A program made the translations under genes and the position numbers. A stretch of 64,000 bases of DNA. It comes from Pseudomonas chlororaphis subsp. aurantiaca (GTDB lineage: Bacteria; Pseudomonadota; Gammaproteobacteria; Pseudomonadales; Pseudomonadaceae). The stretch spans positions 6,510,001 through 6,574,000 of the forward strand of contig NZ_CP059162.1 in NCBI RefSeq assembly GCF_013466605.1, read 5' to 3'. Positions 17,374-25,839 of this stretch are shown here, in pieces (positions within the stretch are counted from its first letter, which is position 1; each line of letters begins with the position of its first letter). The notes under the pieces are model-generated. The model made no database searches and was not told the origin of the DNA. It saw nothing but the letters and a program-made list of their open reading frames with translations.

Positions 17374-19326
17374 GTGCTCAAACCCCTCACGCTTGCTGTC
17401 AGTCTTGCCAGCGTCCTGCTGTCCACCCAGGCCCTTGCCTATGAATATGGCGAACACGCGGCCACCACCCTCGACAAACTGATCAACGACTACCCGGGCC
17501 GCTACCGCGGCACCGCCAACTTCGCCGGTGCCGCCGACTGGATGCAGAGCCAGATGGGCAGCGCCTACGACATCAGCCGCCAGGACTTCTCCTGGACCGC
17601 CGGTGGCAGCCGTCGCAGCTCGCAAAACGTGGTGGCCTACGCCGCCGGCACCAAGCCGCAATACGTGGTGGTCGGCGCGCACTTCGATACCTATTTCGGC
17701 CGTCCGACCCTGCAAGGCCTGGACGACAACGGCTCCGGCGCCAGCGTCCTGACCGAGATCGCCCGCAACCTCGGCGGGCTGCAACTGGAAAACGGCTTGC
17801 AGGTGGTCGGCTTCGGCGCCGAGGAAGAAGGCCTGCGCGGCTCCAGGGCGTTCGTCGACTCCCTCAGCGCCAGCCAGCGCGCCAACATGCTGGCCATGAT
17901 CAACCTCGACAGCCTGATCACCGGCGACATGATGTATGCCCACGCCGGCCAGAACAGCACCGCCAACCCGGCCCTGGCCTCGTTGCGCGAGCACACCCTG
18001 CAGATCGCCAGGGAGCTGCAGATCAATCTGTTCACCAACCCCGGCCTCGACCCGGCATACCCCGCGGGCACTGGCTGCTGCAGCGACGGCGAGGCCTTCG
18101 AAGGGCTGAACATCCCGATTCTCTATATCGAGGCCACCAACTGGGAAATCGGTGACCTGGACGGCTATACCCAGACCACCAACCCGGCCATCCCCGGAGG
18201 CTCCACCTGGCACGATCCCGCCGAGGACAATAAGGCGGTACTGACCAACGCCTTCGGCCAGGAGCGCATCGACCAGCGCCTGCGCGATTACTCGCGCCTG
18301 CTCAGCCGCCTGGTCCTGGAGCTGACCAATGCCGACCTGCTGGCCTCCACCGCTTCCGGCGGCGCCGTGGCGCGCAACCAGCAGGATCATCTGCAACGCC
18401 AGCATCAGGCCATGGTCCGGCTGCACGACCGGCGCTGGCTGACCTTGCAGGCGATGGGTCGGGAAATCGGCAGTTTCGATGGCGAGATCGGCATCGACGG
18501 CGAGTACAGCCCCGACAGCGGTTTCGACAGCGCGCCGAATCCCGAGGCGCGCCGGCTGGGGGTGCATGCCCTGGGCGACTACCAGCTCAATTCGAGCCTG
18601 AACGTCGGCGCCAGCCTCAGTTACCAGAACGGTCGCGACAAGCTCGAGCATCGCGGCAAGCTCGACAGCGACACCTGGCAGACGGCGGTCTACGCCTTGC
18701 TCAATGACGGCGGCCCGCAATGGCTGGCCGGCGACCTGAGCGTCGGCCGCACCCGCTTCGAATCCAAGCGCAACCTGGTGATCCAGGCCAACGGCGGCCC
18801 GGTGCTGCTGAACCAGAAGCTGACGGGCGATACCGACGCCCTGACCCTGGGCGCCCGCGTGCTTGGTGGTTACGACCTGGATTTCGGTGCGATCAAGAGC
18901 GGCCCCTTCGCCGGCCTCGATTACACCCACTACCGCATCGACCGCTTCCACGAGAAACAGAACCTGCGCACGGCACTGAGTTACGAGGAGCAGTCATTCG
19001 ATTCGCTGGAAGCCAGCCTCGGCTGGCGCGTTCGCGGCGCCGTCGCCCTGCCTTACGGCATGAGCCTGCTGCCTTATGGCGACCTGGCCTGGGTCAAGGA
19101 GCTGGGAGATGGCCGCCTGGACGACCTGGACCTGACCAGCCGCGCCGATGGTCAAGTGCGCGTGGCTCGCCTGGGCGGTGTGGACAAGAGCTTCGGCCGC
19201 GCCCAGCTCGGCAGCCAGTTGGCGATCACGCCGCAGCTGGGGCTGTACGCCGAGGTCAACGGCCGGATCGGTCACGCCGAAGGCAGCCAGACCGGCTATT
19301 CCCTCGGCGTGCAATGGCAGTTTTAA
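17374..19326 (+). CDS. aaaA: Autotransporter M28 aminopeptidase (arginine aminopeptidase AaaA type)
   Basis: Surface-exposed type V secreted peptidase of about 650 residues. Start is GTG 17374, preceded by AAGGAAG, giving a signal peptide (1-22, cleavage after ALA). An M28 zinc peptidase domain follows with His103 (GAHFDT), Asp117 (GLDDNG), Glu150/151 (GAEEEG), Asp179 (NLDS) and His280 (TWHDP) as metal and catalytic residues. From about 370 a beta-barrel runs to a terminal Phe, the outer-membrane insertion signal. P. aeruginosa AaaA (PA0328), also next to rpiA, removes N-terminal Arg from peptides; orthology rests on architecture plus synteny. Confidence 0.9.
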   Translation: MLKPLTLAVSLASVLLSTQALAYEYGEHAATTLDKLINDYPGRYRGTANFAGAADWMQSQMGSAYDISRQDFSWTAGGSRRSSQNVVAYAAGTKPQYVVVGAHFDTYFGRPTLQGLDDNGSGASVLTEIARNLGGLQLENGLQVVGFGAEEEGLRGSRAFVDSLSASQRANMLAMINLDSLITGDMMYAHAGQNSTANPALASLREHTLQIARELQINLFTNPGLDPAYPAGTGCCSDGEAFEGLNIPILYIEATNWEIGDLDGYTQTTNPAIPGGSTWHDPAEDNKAVLTNAFGQERIDQRLRDYSRLLSRLVLELTNADLLASTASGGAVARNQQDHLQRQHQAMVRLHDRRWLTLQAMGREIGSFDGEIGIDGEYSPDSGFDSAPNPEARRLGVHALGDYQLNSSLNVGASLSYQNGRDKLEHRGKLDSDTWQTAVYALLNDGGPQWLAGDLSVGRTRFESKRNLVIQANGGPVLLNQKLTGDTDALTLGARVLGGYDLDFGAIKSGPFAGLDYTHYRIDRFHEKQNLRTALSYEEQSFDSLEASLGWRVRGAVALPYGMSLLPYGDLAWVKELGDGRLDDLDLTSRADGQVRVARLGGVDKSFGRAQLGSQLAITPQLGLYAEVNGRIGHAEGSQTGYSLGVQWQF

Positions 19327-19347
19327 GCGGTAGCCTGTAGCCGATCC

Positions 19348-19495
19348 TTGTAGCCGCTGCCGAGTCCACGAGGCTGCGTCCGAGGACGCAGTCCTCGCTG
19401 ATCCGGTGCATGCGGACTGTCTGGGAGGATGGGGTTGCCTGGTTTACGGCCGCTGCGCGCCCGGGCGCAGCCTCGCGGGCTCGGCAGCGGCTACA
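19348..19495. repeat. REPIN-like inverted pair, family A
   Basis: TTGTAGCCGCTGCCGAG near 19348-19364 and its complement CTCGGCAGCGGCTACA at 19480-19495 enclose about 115 bases, between converging aaaA and the first SdiA-regulated-family gene. The inner segment holds further short GC palindromes. Confidence 0.82.
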
Positions 19496-19498
19496 GGG

Positions 19499-20410
19499 TT
19501 ACGGGGTCGGCTTCTTGAAGACGTAGAACAGGTTCGGCTCGCTGACCAGGTACAGGGTGCCGTCGTCGTCCATGGCGATGCCTTCGGCCTGCGGCACCGT
19601 GGCCTGCAACCCTTGCCGGCCCTTGCGCAGCGACATGGTGCTCAGGGGGCGACCATCCACGTCCAGCTCCAGCACCAGCCACGACTCATCCGACAGCGCC
19701 AGCAGATGCCCGGTGCGCTCGTCGTATTGCAGGCTGGACAGGTCACGCACGAACAGCCCGGCATCGCGCTTGGGGTTGTTGACCACATGCACCGCGTAGG
19801 ACTTCTCGGGGTCGTAATGCGGGAAGCCCTTGACCTCGTAGATCAGCATCGGGTCGCGCTCCTTGGCGACGAACAGGCGCTTGCCCACCGAGTCGTAGGC
19901 CAGGCCCTCGAAACCCTTGTTGCCGCTCATGTGCACACCCAGGGTCATCTGCTCGGCGTCCGCCGCGTCGAGGAACACTGTGTCCTCCTCCAGATGAATC
20001 TTGATCAGCCGCTGCTGGCGCTCGTCGGTGATCACGTAGGTGTCGGCGCTGATGAACTCGACCGCTTCCGGATCGCCAAAACCGGTCAGGGCGATGCGCC
20101 GCAGGATGCGCCCGTCGAGTGACAGCTCGATCAGCTCGGCATTCTTGTTGGTCACGGTGAACAGGCTTTTGCGCACCGGGTCGTAGGTCAGCGCCGAGAC
20201 GTCATCCAGGCCTTCGATCTTTTGTGCTTCGAGACTCACCCGATAGCCATCCAGGCCAATGGCATCGGTGTTGACCGGCTGCGACATGACCCGCCAGTTG
20301 AACCACAGGCGCTCGAAGTAACGGTGGTGCTGCCCGGCAATGCCCAGCAGCACCAGCACGATAAAACACAGGAGGAGGAACAGCGGTTTGGGATAGGCGA
20401 GTCGACGCAT
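19499..20410 (-). CDS. SdiA-regulated-family membrane-anchored beta-propeller protein (copy 1)
   Basis: Protein of 303 residues with one N-terminal hydrophobic anchor (about 9-26) and a periplasmic domain rich in the blade pattern LTYDPVRKSLFTV, GFEGLAYDSVGKRLFV and AEGIAMDDDGTLYLVSEPNLFYVF. These match the SdiA-regulated (YjiK-like) family, a beta-propeller of unknown function; some relatives are annotated as esterase-like. A paralogue lies immediately upstream on the same strand, with the closing motif VSEPNLFY shared. Confidence 0.85.
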   Translation of the reverse strand: MRRLAYPKPLFLLLCFIVLVLLGIAGQHHRYFERLWFNWRVMSQPVNTDAIGLDGYRVSLEAQKIEGLDDVSALTYDPVRKSLFTVTNKNAELIELSLDGRILRRIALTGFGDPEAVEFISADTYVITDERQQRLIKIHLEEDTVFLDAADAEQMTLGVHMSGNKGFEGLAYDSVGKRLFVAKERDPMLIYEVKGFPHYDPEKSYAVHVVNNPKRDAGLFVRDLSSLQYDERTGHLLALSDESWLVLELDVDGRPLSTMSLRKGRQGLQATVPQAEGIAMDDDGTLYLVSEPNLFYVFKKPTP

Positions 20411-20526
20411 GCTGGCAAGCTCAAATACAAATCAGGCGGATGAAATATCACAGCCGGATGAATTTAAACTTAATCGCAGCGGGCGTATGCCAGATTTATG
20501 GCCTTTTGCCGCCAGAAACTGCTGAA

Positions 20527-21456
20527 TCAGCGCTTCTCAAAGCGATAGAACAGGTTGGGTTCGCTGACCATGTACAGGTTGCCCTGCTCATCCATAGCCA
20601 CGCCCTCGGCCCGCGGAATGGTGTCTTTCAGGCCGTTGAAACCGCCCAGCAAGGTCATGAAGCTGACCTGCTCACCGGTTTCGTCCAGCTCCAGCAACAT
20701 GTGCGAATCGGCAGACAGCACCAGGGTGTGCCCGGTGCGTGGGTCGATGCTCAGGGCGGACAGGTTGCGCAGGTCCAGCTCATCGCTTTCCAGCTTCTGC
20801 TTGTCGCCCTTGAGAGTCTGGCTGCCGTCGCTGTTCCAGGTGAACAGCGCCGGCGGACGCTCCTCGCCCAGCAGCAACTGCTGCTTGCGCGAATCCCAGG
20901 CCACGGCTTCGAACGCCTTGTTCTGGTCCTGAGAAGGCCCAAGATCGTATTTCGGGAAATCGGAAATGTTCAGCTCGCGGGTATTGGCATCCACCTTGAC
21001 GATGGTCAGCAGGTGATCGCGCTCGTCGACGATCCCCAGCAGGCCGTTCTCCATGACCGTCACCCCCTCCGGGTTGCTCCAACCCACCAGCGGCATCTTG
21101 CGCAGCACATCGCCCTGCAGGTTCAGCTCGACCAGGAACGGGTTCTTGCCCATCACCGAAAACAGGGTCTTGGTCTGCGGGTTGTAGGCCAGGTCGGAGG
21201 CCTCGTCCTTCTCCATGCCCGGCAGCACCTTGGCGTCGATCACCGCGCGGTAATCCGGCAGCCAGACACTTTCCTGGCGCTCGGCCGGGGTTTCGAAACG
21301 CTCCAGCACCCAGAGCAGGCCACGGTCGTCCCAATGCATAGCAATCGCAATGCCATACATCACCACGCCCGCCAGCAGCAGCCAGGAATACCAGCGCATG
21401 GCGAACAAACCACGACGGCGAACAGTTTGAAGCTCAGGGGTGTGAGGCACGGACAT
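20527..21456 (-). CDS. SdiA-regulated-family membrane-anchored beta-propeller protein (copy 2)
   Basis: Protein of about 309 residues, paralogous to its downstream neighbour. A hydrophobic anchor (about 22-40) precedes blade repeats such as SDLAYNPQTKTLFSV, FEAVAWDSRKQQLLLG and AEGVAMDEQGNLYMVSEPNLFYRF. I chose ATG 21454-21456; an in-frame start 39 bases earlier is possible. Function is unknown; both copies are probably periplasmic and tethered to the inner membrane. The 115-base gap to copy 1 contains no obvious terminator. Confidence 0.84.
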   Translation of the reverse strand: MSVPHTPELQTVRRRGLFAMRWYSWLLLAGVVMYGIAIAMHWDDRGLLWVLERFETPAERQESVWLPDYRAVIDAKVLPGMEKDEASDLAYNPQTKTLFSVMGKNPFLVELNLQGDVLRKMPLVGWSNPEGVTVMENGLLGIVDERDHLLTIVKVDANTRELNISDFPKYDLGPSQDQNKAFEAVAWDSRKQQLLLGEERPPALFTWNSDGSQTLKGDKQKLESDELDLRNLSALSIDPRTGHTLVLSADSHMLLELDETGEQVSFMTLLGGFNGLKDTIPRAEGVAMDEQGNLYMVSEPNLFYRFEKR

Positions 21457-21644
21457 GGGAACGCGTTCCAGAAAACCAGCTATGGGTAATAGCACATCGG
21501 GGCAGACTCAGACGTCTGTAATCGGAAAATTATCCAGAACGGATGTGAAAAAAACGGCAAAGGGTCTGAAACGCCCCAGATGTCAGTACTTTCGCTGAAG
21601 AGGCCCGCCCATTGCAGGCGAGCCTCGCGTCGAAAACCGCTGGA

Positions 21645-22310
21645 TCAGCTGACGCGACTTTCGAAGCGGCTGACGCCCGGCAACTCCAGCACCAGCTCAT
21701 CACCGACGTTCAGCGGGCCGACGCCCACCGGCGTGCCGGTCAGGATCACGTCGCCCGCCTGCAGGGAGAAGCAGCCGGCCATGTACTGGATCATCGGTAC
21801 GATCGGGTTGAGCATGATGCTGCTGTTGCCGTCCTGGCGGACCTCGCCGTTGATGGTCAGGCGAATATTGATGTCGGTCAGGTCCGGGAAGGTGCTGCCG
21901 ACCACGAATGGCGCCAGCACGCAGGCGCCGTCGAAGCACTTGGAGATTTCCCAGGGCAGCCCCTTGGCCTTGAGCTCGGCCTGCTTGTCGCGCAGGGTCA
22001 GGTCCAGGGCCGGGGCGAAACCGGAGATGGCGTCCAGCACTTCCTCGCGGCTGGGCTTGGTCGACAGCGGCTTGCCGATCAATACCGCGATTTCCGCCTC
22101 GTAATGCACGGAGCCACGCTCGGTGGGGATGGCAAAACCGCCTTCCAGAGGCACCACGCAACTGCCCGGCTTGATAAACAGCAGAGGCTCGGTCGGCACC
22201 GGATTGTCCAGTTCCTTGGCGTGCTCGGCATAGTTGCGCCCGATGCACACGATCTTGCCGACCGGGAAATGAATACGGGTACCGTCGACATACTGGTGCT
22301 GATAGCTCAT
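21645..22310 (-). CDS. Fumarylacetoacetate hydrolase-family protein
   Basis: Cytoplasmic 221-residue member of the FAH fold that acts on 2-oxo acids (acylpyruvase or oxaloacetate tautomerase/decarboxylase type, as in E. coli YcgM). Metal ligands are visible as Glu71, Glu73 and Asp103 (HYEAEIAVLIG; ALDLTLRD), and the C-terminal GDVILTGTPVGVGPL is the family hallmark. It starts 55 bases after the D-2-hydroxyglutarate dehydrogenase gene on the same strand and is likely in its operon, consistent with 2-oxo acid clean-up. Confidence 0.9.
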   Translation of the reverse strand: MSYQHQYVDGTRIHFPVGKIVCIGRNYAEHAKELDNPVPTEPLLFIKPGSCVVPLEGGFAIPTERGSVHYEAEIAVLIGKPLSTKPSREEVLDAISGFAPALDLTLRDKQAELKAKGLPWEISKCFDGACVLAPFVVGSTFPDLTDINIRLTINGEVRQDGNSSIMLNPIVPMIQYMAGCFSLQAGDVILTGTPVGVGPLNVGDELVLELPGVSRFESRVS

Positions 22311-22365
22311 TACCGACTCCTGCTCGTTTGGTTCATCAGGTACCGCTGCTTGAATGACCCTGGGG

Positions 22366-23760
22366 TCAAACAGCGAAAATCTTGCCCGGGTTCATGATGC
22401 CGTTCGGGTCGAACACCGCCTTGACCGCCTTCATGTAGTCGATTTCCACCGGCGAACGGCTGTAGGTCAGGTAATCGCGCTTGGTCATGCCCACGCCGTG
22501 CTCGGCGGAAATCGAGCCGTTGTACTTCTCGACGGTTTCGAACACCCACTTGTTGACGGTGGCGCACTTGGCGAAGAACTCGTCCTTGCTCAGCTCGTCC
22601 GGCTTGAGGATGTTCAGGTGCAGGTTGCCGTCGCCGATGTGGCCATACCAGACCACTTCGAAATCCGGGTAGTTTTCCGCGACGATCGCGTCAATATCCT
22701 TAAGGAAAGCCGGTACCTTCGACACGGTGACCGAAATGTCGTTCTTGTACGGGGTCCAGTGCGAGATGGTTTCGGAGATGTACTCGCGCAATTTCCACAG
22801 GTTCTGCAGTTGCTGCTCGCTCTGGCTCATCACGCCGTCCAGCACCCAGCCCTGCTCCACGCAGTGCTCGAAGGTGGCCAGGGCGTCGTTGGCCACGTCC
22901 TCGTTGCTGGCTTCGAACTCCAGCAGCACATAGAACGGGCAATCGGTCTCGAACGGCGCCGGTACGTCACCGCGGCCGAGGATCTTGGCCAGGGCCTTGT
23001 CGGAGAAGAATTCGAAGGCGGTCAGGTCGAGCTTGCCTTGGAAGGCATGCAGCACTGGCATGATCGAATCGAAATCCGGAGTCCCGAGCACCATCGCCGT
23101 GAGGTTGTTCGGTGCACGCTCCAGGCGCATGGTGGCCTCGACCACGAAACCCAGGGTGCCCTCGGCGCCGATGAACAGCTGGCGCAGGTCATAGCCGGTG
23201 GCGTTCTTGACCAGGTCCTTGTTCAGCTCCAGCAGGTCGCCCTTGCCGGTGACCACTTTCAGGCCAGCCACCCAGTTGCGGGTCATGCCGTAGCGAATCA
23301 CTTTGATCCCGCCGGCATTGGTGGCGATATTGCCGCCAATCTGGCTGGAACCGGCGGAAGCGAAGTCCACCGGGTAATACAGGCCGTTTTCTTCGGCGAG
23401 GTTCTGCAACTGCGCGGTCACCACGCCCGGCTGGCAGACCGCGGTGCGGTCAGTCAGGTTCAGGTCGAGGATCTGGTTCATGTAGTCGAAAGACACCACC
23501 ACTTCACCGTTGGCCGCCACCGCGGCGGCCGACAGGCCGGTACGGCCGCCGGAGGGCACCAGCGCGACCTTGTGCCGGTTGGCCCAGCGCACGATGGCCT
23601 GGACCTGCTCGATGGTCTTGGGAAAGACGATGGCGCTCGGCGCCGGGGCGAAGTGCTTGGTCCAATCCTTGCCGTAAGCATCCAGGGAGCTGGCGTCGGT
23701 CAGGACCTTGCCAGCCTCGACCAGGGTCTTCAGCTCATCAATCAGCGCAGGATTGGTCAT
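22366..23760 (-). CDS. d2hgdh: D-2-hydroxyglutarate dehydrogenase (FAD-linked)
   Basis: FAD enzyme of 464 residues that oxidises D-2-hydroxyglutarate to 2-oxoglutarate. FAD-binding PSGGRTGLS lies at 69-77; the C-terminal metal-site residues are His374 and His381 (GHIGDGNLH) with Glu420-His421 (AEHG). The start ATG 23758-23760 gives the same length as the P. aeruginosa protein (PA0317) as I recall it. The gene diverges from serA. SerA makes D-2-hydroxyglutarate as a by-product while regenerating NAD+, and this enzyme recycles it; that coupling was shown in other pseudomonads. Related glycolate or D-lactate dehydrogenases are the alternative. Confidence 0.9.
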   Translation of the reverse strand: MTNPALIDELKTLVEAGKVLTDASSLDAYGKDWTKHFAPAPSAIVFPKTIEQVQAIVRWANRHKVALVPSGGRTGLSAAAVAANGEVVVSFDYMNQILDLNLTDRTAVCQPGVVTAQLQNLAEENGLYYPVDFASAGSSQIGGNIATNAGGIKVIRYGMTRNWVAGLKVVTGKGDLLELNKDLVKNATGYDLRQLFIGAEGTLGFVVEATMRLERAPNNLTAMVLGTPDFDSIMPVLHAFQGKLDLTAFEFFSDKALAKILGRGDVPAPFETDCPFYVLLEFEASNEDVANDALATFEHCVEQGWVLDGVMSQSEQQLQNLWKLREYISETISHWTPYKNDISVTVSKVPAFLKDIDAIVAENYPDFEVVWYGHIGDGNLHLNILKPDELSKDEFFAKCATVNKWVFETVEKYNGSISAEHGVGMTKRDYLTYSRSPVEIDYMKAVKAVFDPNGIMNPGKIFAV

Positions 23761-23964
23761 CGACAGAACTCTCGAACAATTCATGGTCATCCTGAGAACG
23801 CTTCACGTCGCAGGAACGAGTGTTTCGCGGGGTCCGTATGCTAGCATACGACCCCCCGCAGAATAGTGCCGAAGGGCGTTCTGCGGCGACGGCTTTCCTG
23901 CCGTCCGGGTCAGCATCTGTTGACCATTTCCTGCCATTTTTCTCCGGGACACAGGTTTACGCAG

Positions 23965-25194
23965 ATGAGCAAGACTTCTCTCGATAAGAGCAAGATCAAG
24001 TTCCTTCTTCTCGAAGGCGTCCACCAATCGGCTGTCGACGTCCTCAAGGCCGCGGGCTACACCAGTATCGAGTACCTCACCGGTTCTCTGCCGGAAGCCC
24101 AGTTGAAGGAAAAGATCGCCGATGCGCACTTCATCGGCATTCGCTCCCGCACCCAACTGACTGAAGAAATCTTCGATCACGCGAAGAAGCTCGTCGCTGT
24201 TGGCTGCTTCTGCATCGGCACCAACCAGGTTGACCTCGACGCGGCTCGCGAGCGCGGCATCGCGGTGTTCAACGCACCGTACTCCAACACCCGTTCCGTA
24301 GCCGAACTGGTGCTGGCCGAAGCGATCCTGCTGCTGCGCGGTATCCCAGAGAAGAACGCCTCCTGCCACCGTGGCGGCTGGATCAAGAGCGCGGCCAACT
24401 CCTTCGAGATCCGTGGCAAGAAGCTGGGCATCGTCGGCTATGGCTCGATCGGCACCCAACTGTCGGTCCTGGCCGAGGGTCTGGGCATGCAGGTGTTCTT
24501 CTACGACACCGTGACCAAGCTGCCGCTGGGTAACGCCACCCAGGTCGGCAACCTGCACGAGCTGCTGGGCATGTCCGACATCGTCACCCTGCACGTTCCG
24601 GAAACCGCTGCGACCCAGTGGATGATCGGCGAGAAGGAAATCCGCGCCATCAAGAAAGGCGGCATCCTGATCAACGCCGCGCGCGGCACCGTGGTCGAGC
24701 TGGACCACCTGGCCGCGGCGATCAAGGACAAGCACCTGATCGGCGCCGCCATCGACGTGTTCCCGGTGGAGCCACGCTCCAACGACGAAGAGTTCGAAAG
24801 CCCGCTGCGTGGCCTGGACAACGTGATCCTGACCCCGCACATCGGTGGTTCGACCGCCGAAGCCCAGGCCAACATCGGCCTGGAAGTGGCCGAGAAGCTG
24901 GTCAAGTACAGCGACAACGGTACTTCGGTATCGTCCGTGAACTTCCCGGAAGTGGCCCTGCCGGCTCACCCTGGCAAGCACCGCCTGCTGCACATCCACG
25001 AGAACATCCCGGGTGTGATGAGCGAGATCAACAAGGTCTTCGCCGAAAACGGCATCAACATCTCCGGTCAGTTCCTGCAGACCAACGAGAAAGTGGGCTA
25101 CGTGGTGATCGACGTCGACGCCGAGTACTCGGAGTTGGCGCAAGAGAAACTGCAACACGTCAACGGCACCATCCGCAGCCGCGTGCTGTTCTAA
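23965..25194 (+). CDS. serA: D-3-phosphoglycerate dehydrogenase
   Basis: Cytoplasmic enzyme of 409 residues that oxidises 3-phosphoglycerate, the first step of serine synthesis. NAD-binding GYGSIG is at 158-163, the 2-hydroxyacid dehydrogenase signature TLHVPET follows, the catalytic His is in HIGGSTAEAQ, and a C-terminal ACT domain (about 335-409, beginning near LLHIHENIPG) gives serine feedback inhibition. ATG 23965 matches the family start MSKTSLDK; longer frames run into the divergent promoter region. A strong terminator follows. Confidence 0.97.
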   Translation: MSKTSLDKSKIKFLLLEGVHQSAVDVLKAAGYTSIEYLTGSLPEAQLKEKIADAHFIGIRSRTQLTEEIFDHAKKLVAVGCFCIGTNQVDLDAARERGIAVFNAPYSNTRSVAELVLAEAILLLRGIPEKNASCHRGGWIKSAANSFEIRGKKLGIVGYGSIGTQLSVLAEGLGMQVFFYDTVTKLPLGNATQVGNLHELLGMSDIVTLHVPETAATQWMIGEKEIRAIKKGGILINAARGTVVELDHLAAAIKDKHLIGAAIDVFPVEPRSNDEEFESPLRGLDNVILTPHIGGSTAEAQANIGLEVAEKLVKYSDNGTSVSSVNFPEVALPAHPGKHRLLHIHENIPGVMSEINKVFAENGINISGQFLQTNEKVGYVVIDVDAEYSELAQEKLQHVNGTIRSRVLF

Positions 25195-25210
25195 GCACTC
25201 GCTGGCAATA

Positions 25211-25246
25211 AAAAAGGGAGGCCCTGGGGCCTCCCTTTTTATTTAC
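25211..25246 (+). terminator. Rho-independent terminator after serA
   Basis: Arms AAAAAGGGAGGCCC (25211-25224) and GGGCCTCCCTTTTT (25227-25240) followed by ATTT. The A-rich 5' flank also makes it usable by the converging DUF4399 gene on the minus strand. Confidence 0.9.
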
Positions 25247-25268
25247 AGGCAGTTTTTACCGCCCGCAC

Positions 25269-25706
25269 TTACTTGACGGTGATGGTGATCTTTTCCGAAA
25301 CGATTGGCGGGTCGAACGGCACGTGGTTCTTGTCGCCCAGCTCCAGCTGCAGGGTGTGCTTGCCCGGGGCCAGGGTCAGTTCGGTTTCGGTCTGGGCCTT
25401 GCCGAAGTGGATGTGCTGGGCGTCGGCCGGAATCGGCATGTTTTCGGCCGGCAGCTTGTCGACGTCGACCAGCAGGTGGTGGTGCCCGGTGTGCGGAGTC
25501 TGGTCGCCGGCGGGCGCCAGGGAGATGTCGCTGACGCCGAACTTGACCTTGAAGGTCTTGGCCACGGTATCGCCATTGACCGGGGTGACGATAAAGACAG
25601 AAGCGCCTTCCGGCGCCTTGGTGCGAGGAATATCCGCCGCAGAAGCCAGCATCGAAGCCCCCAGCATCAGGCCGGCCAATGCAGCACGAGATATAAAGGT
25701 TTTCAT
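25269..25706 (-). CDS. DUF4399-type periplasmic protein
   Basis: Exported protein of 145 residues with signal peptide MKTFISRAALAGLMLGASML...ASA, likely cut near residue 23. The mature domain contains TPHTGHHHLLVD, then HIHFGKAQTE and LAPGKHTLQL, the pattern of DUF4399. The His cluster could bind metal, but no function is established. ATG 25704-25706 is taken because it starts the signal peptide exactly; the upstream frame adds a non-secretory N-terminus. Confidence 0.86.
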   Translation of the reverse strand: MKTFISRAALAGLMLGASMLASAADIPRTKAPEGASVFIVTPVNGDTVAKTFKVKFGVSDISLAPAGDQTPHTGHHHLLVDVDKLPAENMPIPADAQHIHFGKAQTETELTLAPGKHTLQLELGDKNHVPFDPPIVSEKITITVK

Positions 25707-25839
25707 TCTATTCTCCAGTTTTTCCGCAAAATCGGTACGGTTATGACAACTTCGTGGCATATCGTTGTCGAAGGGCAATCAACACCATAGCAAAGCGAGC
25801 CTGAACAGCGCATCGCACATATAAATTCAAGGAGTGACC

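Noticed and set aside
17359..18951. A 530-codon minus-strand frame opposite aaaA
   Set aside because: Antisense to an intact signal peptide, peptidase and barrel; no features of its own.
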